Source of the DNA: CAWABB01 sp963701735
Lineage (GTDB): Bacteria; Bacteroidota; Ignavibacteria; UBA10030; UBA6906
DNA: 64,000 nucleotides
NCBI GenBank assembly: GCA_963701735.1
Contig: CAVPBI010000022.1
Span: 119,820-183,819, forward strand
Direction of reading: 5' to 3'
The notes under the pieces were generated by a model. That model saw only the letters and a list, made by a program, of their open reading frames with translations. It did no database searches and was not told the origin of the DNA. Each line of letters starts with the position of its first letter. Position 1 is the first letter of the stretch. The position numbers were made by a program, and so were the translations under genes. Positions 56,711 through 64,000 of the stretch are shown here, one piece after another.

Positions 56711-59432
56711 AGGTCTCGAGAATATTCAGAAGATATCGCTGCGCAACAGGGTCGGCCCGGCGGCCGTACAAGGTGTCGGCCTCGCGAGATCCCGTCAATC
56801 GTCCGCGGATCTGAAGCCGCGAGATGACGATCGTTCCTCCGCCCGCCACAACCTCGGCAGCCGCAACAGTCGCAAGCTTCAACCCGCACCGGGCCAGCAC
56901 ACGCATAGGAGCCGTGCACATCACATCATGCTGCGACACGATCTCTCCGCCGAATCCGCCGTTGAAGAACTTGAGATGTTCCTGGTCAATCCCCCGCCAG
57001 ATCGGATGGCCACGATCCTCCATGAACACAAAACTGTCGTACCCGCCCCGGTCCAGGTCCGGCCGCCGCTTGATATCGAGTGCGATACCGTCCGTCACCG
57101 GGACGATCGCCTCCGTTTCCACGCCGTACTCCGGCTCGATCAGGACGAGCGTCCCGCCGGATTGCAAAGAACGCCGCAAGCTCGGAGCGATGGTGCTGGA
57201 AGGCATCGCCCCTCGCCAGCCCATCGGCCACGAGGATGACGTCACAATCGGTACATCTGGAGGAGGCGAGATCGCGCGCGCCAATTCCCAGGTCCTGAAG
57301 ATAGCGGATAATCTCGCCGCTTTCCTCCAGCACGCCGGGGTGCAGCGGCTTCAACGACTCGGACACGCGGGGGGGCGCAATCACATGCGCAGGTTTCCGG
57401 CTCACCGCCCGAGAGTCGTCGCCGCCGGCGGCCCGATCTGCCGGGACCGCTGTCCCGCCGGCGGTTAGCTCTGCCAGGACTTCGTACCTCCCCGGCCGTG
57501 CCGGGAATTCGAACTCGACAGTCACAACCCGCGTATCCACCGGACTCACGGAAACCGTCAATTCCCCTGCGGCAAACGCCTGTTTCTGGACTGGGGCCGG
57601 TCGGTCCCCGGATGAAAACGCATGTTCCGGACCAGAAATCCGTTCTCCGCTGATCTCCGCAACTCCCCACCGTAGCCGCCCGGCCTGGACGGTTTCCCGG
57701 TCGTTGAACACATGGATATTCACCCGCCGCCGCTCACCCGGCGTAAAATGCCGGTCCCACAGCTCCACGCTCACGCCGAACGGCGAGAAGGCATTCCCGA
57801 TTGCCGCCAGCACCGGCTTCGGGTTGAGGTTTCCCACATCGCCCAGGAACCAGTGTCCGGTCGGCCCCATCCCGTTGCTCAGATATACGAACGGCTGAAT
57901 CGCATCCACCTTCATCCGGCGGAACAGTTCGATCAACTCCTGCGCGAGGAACGACTGATGCGCGATGAGCTCGCCGCGATCGGGATTCGGGCCCATCCAT
58001 CGCTCCAGCACGTCCCTCGTCAGAAGCGTCGGGTTGTTGTCCGGATCCAGCCACCACCAGAGAAACTCGTTGACGACAGACGGCGTGGCCGACCGCTCGA
58101 TCTCCTGAAGCGACCGCGAGAATCCAAACGTCCGGTCCGTGAGGACCGGCCCGAGCGAATAGATGTACGGGTGCTCGTCGACGAAGTCGCGCATCTCCCA
58201 GGCACGCGTCGGGTCGAGCTCTTTCATCTCTGAAATCAGCTCGCCCTCGACGAAGTCGTCGTGCGATTCGTTCATCGGGTCCCAGAGGACGATGCTGGGA
58301 TGGTTCCAGTTGTCCTCCAGCCAGCGCGTGAACTCGCTGGCGGATCTGCTCTTCGGATCCGGAACGCGTCCAGAACGGCCACTCGTTCTGGATGAGCATG
58401 CCGCAACGGTCGGCGAGATCGTACCATCGATTGTACATCTGACCGAGATGAACACGGAAGATGTTGAAATGGTGCCGCTTCGGGATGTCGATCAGAAGAC
58501 GCTGCGCCCACTCCATGTCCCACGGGAGCCGGCCACGCGCCGCATCGGAGAGAAACCGATGGAACGCGATGTTGCCGCCGCGCAGCAGAACCTTCTTCCC
58601 GTTCAGCAGGAATTCCCCTCCCTCGACTTTGAACTCACGCATGCCGAACGGAGTGGAGAGGCGATCCTGCGGAACGCCGGACGATTCGACCTCTGTCTCC
58701 AGCGTGTACAGGAATGGATCATCAGGGGACCAGAGATGCGCATTCGGGATATCGACGCGCAGCGTGAGCACGGTTTCGGTCCCTCCCGCGAGGGACGCTT
58801 CAGCGATGGACGGAGGCGAAGAGACTTCCCGCACATCCATCTGTGAAGACGCGGCAGCGGCACCGAACGTCGCACGGGGCCTTCCCCGGGTTCTGGATAA
58901 TCACCCTGATCTCTGCCACACCGGCTCCGATTCGGGGGATCACCTGCACGCGCCGGATCCTCACGTTTCCTGTCCGGACAATCCACGTGTCGCCCCAGAT
59001 CCCGGGGATGTATACGTCCCGCTCCTGATCGTTCCCCACCGCACTTTCCGGGGGAAGGGTCTCGCGCGCTCCGACGCGGACCAGCAGCTCGTTCTCCTCG
59101 CCGCATCGCACGGCGGCGGATACGTCATATTCCTGGGAGGTGTAACACGCAATGTCCCCTCCCACCACCTGGCCGTTGAGCCGGATTTCCGTCCCGAACA
59201 TCGCCTGCTCGAGAACGAGGACGACAGTCTCCTGGCGCCGGGCCGGCGGAAGGGTGAACGTTGTGCGGTACCAGTGGTACTCCGAATCCCGCCAGGGATA
59301 TGAAGGAAGGGCTGTGTCAACCAGCGATGGGACCTCGATGCGGGACATCCACCGGGCCGGAGGGCCTCCGGGGCCTCCGGGAGCGATCTCCCACGACCCG
59401 TTCAGGGAAACGAGCTCACGCGCAGCGGGCAT
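56684..59432 (-). CDS. GH2-family glycoside hydrolase, three frame breaks
   Basis: About 915 aa joined from ATG 59432. Sugar-binding sandwich (VSLNGSWEIAPGG, EYHWYRTTFTLP, MFGTEIRLNGQVVGG), immunoglobulin-like part, then the TIM barrel with FLLNGKKVLLRGGNIAFHRF, acid/base Glu in IVLWDPMNESHDDF and nucleophile candidate Glu in SVVNEFLWWWLD. Additional C-terminal beta and Rossmann-like regions (GGTLVLIEPEYGVETEAI) follow. Breaks near 58865, 58335 and 57165; with the correction at 56687-56692 it ends TAG 56686-56684. Beta-galactosidase, glucuronidase or mannosidase activity are all possible. No signal peptide is visible at the chosen start. It lies 3 bases after the upstream glycosidase stop. 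Confidence 0.75.
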
Positions 59433-59435
59433 GCA

Positions 59436-62400
59436 TCACCGGGTGAAGACGATGGATGCAGGAAGTCCGGTCACGCGGACGCCCCCGGCAGGACTGAGGT
59501 TCGCGCGGGCGCCATTGACCAGCGCGGAGGCAGGCATGATATCGAGCGGAGCGCGCACCTCAATGCCGCCCGGGGGCATCCCGATCCGTCCGCTGACCTC
59601 CACCGAAGCGCCTCCCGAGGTCCGGCGCATCGAATACGTGACAGGTCCGTAGTACGTTGGAAGATCCGATACCCCGACGCCATCCCCGGACATGATCCAC
59701 GCTTCCGGAATGCCGGCTCCGATCACGATCGAAGTGTCGGACTCCCGCTCATAGGCGAACATACTCCTGATCGACCGTATGAAATCCGACCCGACCCACG
59801 TATGCGGCATGTCGCCGATGAACCCCGGGGTCTCGCGGCCGCTCCACACTACCTCGGCCCAGTGATTCCAACCGGGCGGCCTGCGGTCCCCCATGAAGAA
59901 GTCGAGCAGCTCGTGGGCGCGGCGCTTCTGATCCAGATAGACATAGGTCCCGATGATCCGGACTTCATACGGCGTGTAGTTGCGCCATGTCAGTTTCCCG
60001 TCGCGGCGCCCCTGGAAGAACGCATAGTATCGATCGAACGTGTTGTGCAGCTGCGGCTCGGGAATCCAGCCAAGCTCACCGCACGGGTAGACGCCGATGG
60101 TGGTGGACGTCGCGTCAAAATCGCCGAGCTCGGCACACCCCGGGATGTAGTCCACATGGTGCGTCTCCATCGCAGAGGCGCATCGATGCATAGAGCGCGG
60201 CCCGGGCATCATCGCGCTCGGCCGCGTATTCGGCAGCGCGCGCCGAATCCCCGAGGATGCGCGCGATCTCCGCGGCATCCTTCAGTCCGCGGATGACGAA
60301 GAAGTTGTCCCAGTACGAATGCATCGGGTGGTCGGAGTACCCCTCGTGGCTGATGGACTCGGGGACAAGCCCGTAGCAGGCGCGCTGGGTGGGGTCTCCC
60401 GTTCTGTAAAGCTCCGTCTTCCGCTGCGAACGGAGTTCCTGTATGTACCGCACGGTGCGCTGCACGTGCTCGAACTTCCCCCGCAGCCATGTCGTGTCGT
60501 GTGTGAACCGGAAGTACTCCATGACCGCGAATATGAACTGGCCATGGCTGTCGTGCTCGGGCACGGGATCGGCGCCGCGGGCGTCGACGACACACGGTAT
60601 CTTCCCGCTCGGATACTGATAGCGGGCATACCAATCGATGTAGTCCCGCACCTCCCTCGTGTTTCCAGTCCGCAGCAGCGCGGAGGACGTGAGCGAGCCG
60701 TCCCGGATCCACGCCCGCTCATAGCTGCGCGACCCGGGTTGAATCGCAGGCCCGTCCCGGTTGATGAAGGATGTATGCGAGATTGGACTTGAGCGTCTGT
60801 TCGACAGGCTTTGCGACGGGCGGAAGCCGGAATGAGATCCTGTCCAGCTTCGACCGCCAGAATTCCCTCGTGCGCTCGAGGCGCGAGGCGACCAGGCGCG
60901 GCGCCTCTTCGCGTGACACTCCTGCGGGCAGCACCGAAGCGGCATCGTGGAACGGAACGGCGACTGTGACCTCCCGTTGCTCGCCCGGACCCAGCCGGAA
61001 TCCGAACCGGAACGCCCCGGATGCGAAGCCCAGCGGCTCGCTGACTCTGGAGCTGGCAGGGAGCTTGTTCAGGGCAAGGTACTCCACGATGTCCCCGCCT
61101 GCGAATGACGTCGCCCCGAACCCGTCCGCTCCGCCGAGCGGCACAACACGTTTGGTCCCGTTGACCTCCACGGTACCCCGATCGTATGCGATCGTCTTGA
61201 TCGATGAGACCCCCCCGACGATGTTCAGCCATTGCGTGGGCGGATTCACCTGGAACGGCCTCAGAGCCACGAACATGTTGCCCGACGTCGGTCGGGTGCC
61301 GGTATTCGCCACCGTGTAGGTCGCGAAGAGTACCGAGGAGCCGGCCTCCCCCGCGGCAAACGCCCGGGTCGTCAGCGAGATCCCGCCGCCGGTCCGCACC
61401 ACGGATGGAATGGGAAGGTAACCGCCGTCCAGGCTCTGTTCACAGGTCGCGTCACTCCAGGTCGTGAGCTTCCCATCCGCATACACGAACGGCTCCAGCG
61501 AGAACGACCCCCGGTCGACCTCGATCATCCCCTCTTCGTTGATCATGGCTTCCCGCGTGTCGCTCGCTGCCCCGACGACGGTCCAGTACGACTGCACACC
61601 TCCCAGATACTTCGGGAACCACCCGCGCGGGGCGTCAGCCGCTATGGCGGCGTAGAAGGCGTTCCCGCTCGAGCCGAATTCGCTCCCTTTCACAGACAAT
61701 GCTCTCAGCGCATACCGCCCCACCGCGGGCCGCAGGAGCTTGAGTCGCAGCAGCCGCGCTTCCATCTCGGGCAGGTAGACGTAATCGCGCCCCCCATTAC
61801 TTCCCCTGACTGTGCCTGCGGACGTCCACGCGCTCCCGTCGTCGGAGAGCTCCACGTCATAGTCGACCGCGTGAGCCTGCGGCTCCCAGTCGAGCACCAC
61901 GCCTCCCAGTTCACGGATGCGTCCGAACTCGATCGTCATCGCCGCAGGCTTCTTCCCTTCGGGACGCCAGACGAGAAAGCTGTCGAGGTTCCCCGCTGCG
62001 AACCCGGGCGCCTTCCCTGAGGACACCGTCACGACAGGCGCCGGTGCGATTCCGCGGTCATCGATCGGCTCATATGTGAACTCATCGATGCAGATGCGCC
62101 CCTCGCCCGCACCCGTCCCGGCCGACACGACGAATTCGATCCGGTCCACTCTCCTGATCTCGCCGCCGCGCGCCGGCCCCCATGCGTACGCGATGTGTCT
62201 GCGCTTCACGCTCGATCGCTTCCACGCCCTCGGGAAGTCGACGTTCAAGGTTTTGACCCAGTAGACGTTGCCGGACAGTGTCGAGGAGCTTGAATTCGAA
62301 GTTGTTGACGGGCCCCTCGCCTTTCAGATAGAACGAGAACCTGTAGTTGGCGGACAGCTCAAGCGGGAACGGCTTCTGCGCAATAACATATCCCGAGCCG

Positions 62401-62672
62401 GCCCGGAAGGCGTAGTCGATCGCCATCGCGGATCCCTTCACGCCGGGCGCGGATGTTACCGTGCCTGCAGCGCCGTCGGAGGGGATGGCCGTCCATCCCT
62501 CGAGCCGGTCGAACGAATCGAGCATGCGCTGTTGAGCCCGGGCTGCAGGGGCGGCGCACAGGAGACAAGCCAGGAGGCAGAACAAGCGGCAGGAAAAGGA
62601 ACGCACCGCGGGGTGGAAGGGGGAGCAGAATGGACGATCCGACACGGGCAATCGCGTGATGTTCGTGCGCAT
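59436..62672 (-). CDS. Secreted (alpha/alpha)6-barrel glycosidase with discoidin-type domain, three frame breaks
   Basis: About 1,078 aa joined. Signal region (SFSCRLFCLLACLLCAAPAA). N-terminal jelly-roll (YVIAQKPFPLELSANYRFSF), an F5/8-type C (discoidin-like) domain (AMTIEFGRIRELGGVVLDWE, VGRYALRALSVKG), a beta-sandwich, then the helical barrel: RSYERAWIRDGSLTSSALLR, HDSHGQFIFAVMEYFRF, HSYWDNFFVIRGLKDAAEIA. This matches proteins annotated as coagulation factor 5/8-type or amylo-alpha-1,6-glucosidase-like. Breaks near 62280, 60765 and 60175. It probably trims a branched plant or microbial glycan together with the GH2 enzyme. Confidence 0.7.
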
Positions 62673-62681
62673 GGGAACGGC

Positions 62682-64000
62682 TCAGCGAGCGGATGTGCGG
62701 AGCGTGTCGAGCCAGCCACCGGAGAATCCGGCGTGGTGCAGACCGGCCACGATGTACGGATTCCGTTTCATGGTGTTCCACACAAACCCGTTGCGGAGGT
62801 TTTCGATCATGATGGCGATGGGGCCCTGGTCGATTCCGATGTAGTCTTTCCCAACCCATCCTCCGTCGCCGGTCTGAGGTGTTACATATGTCGGATTGAA
62901 CGCATCGGCAAACCCGTACGCGCGCCACAGCCTCTCGCCGTACCGCGAGCGCATCGCCTTCAGCGCGGGGACGCAGATCTCCGGGGCAAACGCCACGGAC
63001 CCGCCGGCCGCGGTGGGGGCTATGGTGCCGTCGTCATTCACCCAGTCCACGGAGACTCCTCTGGCCTGATAATATCCGAAGCGCCTCATCCGGCCGTCAA
63101 CAATGAAGGAGGTGTCATTGGGACCGTCGCATGCCGTCCAACCCCAGATGTCCTGCGAGTAGTCGCGATAACCCTGGGGATTCCTATTGCCGTATGCCCG
63201 GTGGGTGTAGGTTGCCCTCCTGGAGTTTTCGAAGTAGTCGATCCCCTTTGACTGCATGAAGCGATCCCGTATGCCTCGAAAATCAACCCAGCAGTGAGAA
63301 TACTGATGTCCAAATAAGGGCCCGAAGCTCACGAACTCTGTCCCGTAGTACGGAGCCCACACGTAGGATCCCGTCCAGAATTCCCACGACTCAGAGGGGA
63401 CGGGATGAGTCGGCGATCCGAGGGCCAGGATGTAGAGGATCATCGCTTCGTTGTAGCCCGTCCAGGTCATCTGGTGGAAACCGCTTTCGGGCGACCAGCC
63501 GAGCCGGATTCCCTTCGCTTTGTCGTACGCCCAGTCCCACTCCACGCGCCGATATAACGTATCGGCCAGCCGCCGGATGGAATCCTCCGTGCCGGTTGCG
63601 TGCGTAAAGTAGGACTGACAGAGCAGTACCCCGGCCAACAGAAGACCGGTATCAACGGTGGAGAGTTCACAGTTCCAGGCCCTGGTTCCCCGTGACCTCT
63701 CAAGGAAGTGATAGAAGAAGCCGCGGTAGCCGGCAGCCCCAACGGGCCTGTCGTGCTGAGGAAGGCTACGGAGAGATTCGAATGTCCGAAGGGTTCTGGA
63801 GGCGGCCTCGGACCGGCTGATCAGTCCCCGTTCCGCTGCGATCGGATATACTGTAAGGCCAAAACCAATCGCGGCGACACTCGACGGCGACGCAGATGGA
63901 GCCCGGTCCGGGACGAGCCCGGTAATAGGATCAGTCTCGTGGAGAAAGAAGAGGATGGAGCGTTCCTGAAGCGTATCCAGGAAACGGTCCCACGCAAACT
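62682..64000 (-). CDS. Glucoamylase-like (PF10091-type) protein, N-terminus outside window
   Basis: At least 439 aa, open from the window edge to the stop at 62682. No break is seen. The helical barrel reads FFLHETDPITGLVPDR, AAIGFGLTVYPIAAERGLIS, GYRGFFYHFLERSRG, YNEAMILYILALGSPTHPVP, HQYSHCWVDFRGIRDRFM and DQGPIAIMIENLRNGFVW, the layout of the glycoamylase-like domain also found in cyclic beta-1,2-glucan synthases and Bacteroides BT-type glycosidases. First seen gene of the glycan-degradation and ABC-transporter run. Confidence 0.8.
   Translation of the reverse strand, partial: FAWDRFLDTLQERSILFFLHETDPITGLVPDRAPSASPSSVAAIGFGLTVYPIAAERGLISRSEAASRTLRTFESLRSLPQHDRPVGAAGYRGFFYHFLERSRGTRAWNCELSTVDTGLLLAGVLLCQSYFTHATGTEDSIRRLADTLYRRVEWDWAYDKAKGIRLGWSPESGFHQMTWTGYNEAMILYILALGSPTHPVPSESWEFWTGSYVWAPYYGTEFVSFGPLFGHQYSHCWVDFRGIRDRFMQSKGIDYFENSRRATYTHRAYGNRNPQGYRDYSQDIWGWTACDGPNDTSFIVDGRMRRFGYYQARGVSVDWVNDDGTIAPTAAGGSVAFAPEICVPALKAMRSRYGERLWRAYGFADAFNPTYVTPQTGDGGWVGKDYIGIDQGPIAIMIENLRNGFVWNTMKRNPYIVAGLHHAGFSGGWLDTLRTSAR

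Overview
The window looks like a fragment of a GC-rich Bacteroidota genome, most like the Ignavibacteria or a neighbouring class of the FCB group. Several secreted proteins end in type IX secretion (T9SS) sorting domains with the phrase NYPNPFNPST or a close variant (genes ending at 25505, 38467 and 49574). There is also a PorV-like outer-membrane protein, TonB-dependent receptors, many small outer-membrane beta-barrels, and a periplasmic propeller sensor fused to a SpoIIE phosphatase. No rRNA, tRNA, CRISPR array, insertion sequence or phage gene was seen.

Layout. (1) 164-7034, minus strand: a tightly packed operon led by a GntR/FCD repressor with its own palindromic operator. It encodes a diaminopimelate-dehydrogenase-like enzyme, an unrecognised 147-aa protein, a fold-type-I PLP enzyme, a small dimerisation-domain protein, a B12-binding/TIM-barrel protein related to ornithine and lysine aminomutases, and a KamB-like P-loop reactivase. 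This is the best candidate for an undescribed system. (2) 7243-13425: small outer-membrane beta-barrels, a DUF4136-like lipoprotein, a Spy-like helical protein, a putative manganese exporter and a TPR protein. (3) 13694-18594, plus strand: NikR, TonB receptor, ECF S-component, SAM methyltransferase, EcfT and EcfA, probably a nickel or nickel-chelate uptake operon. (4) 19236-25505: a small secreted protein and a roughly 1,870-residue T9SS cargo with beta-helix, metalloprotease, vWA and AISWQG-repeat regions. (5) 25602-31269: a complete partner-switching module (sensor phosphatase, RsbW-like kinase, STAS antagonist, second phosphatase). (6) 31308-64000, entirely minus strand: a carbohydrate locus. 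It has glucoamylase-like, (alpha/alpha)6, GH2, GH36 and unassigned glycosidases, a sugar ABC transporter, a TonB receptor with PorV, T9SS surface proteins, a DMT permease, and a GHMP sugar kinase, nucleotidyltransferase and ROK repressor chain.

How the parts may work together. The sugar region reads as surface capture and hydrolysis (T9SS proteins, TonB receptor, glycosidases), uptake (ABC and DMT transporters), phosphorylation at C1 and activation to an NDP-sugar (GHMP kinase plus nucleotidyltransferase), under a ROK repressor. The aminomutase operon reads as a catabolic route in which an amino group is moved by B12 chemistry and the product is oxidatively deaminated by the dehydrogenase.

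Sequence quality. About fifteen genes are interrupted by one- or two-base frame changes, or by a stop, inside otherwise well conserved coding sequence. At 56687-56692 removing one base restores both the stop of one gene and the start of the next. Stretch 47215-48760 changes frame every few tens of bases. I read most of these as consensus errors rather than gene decay. Full spans are given for broken genes, with the approximate break points.
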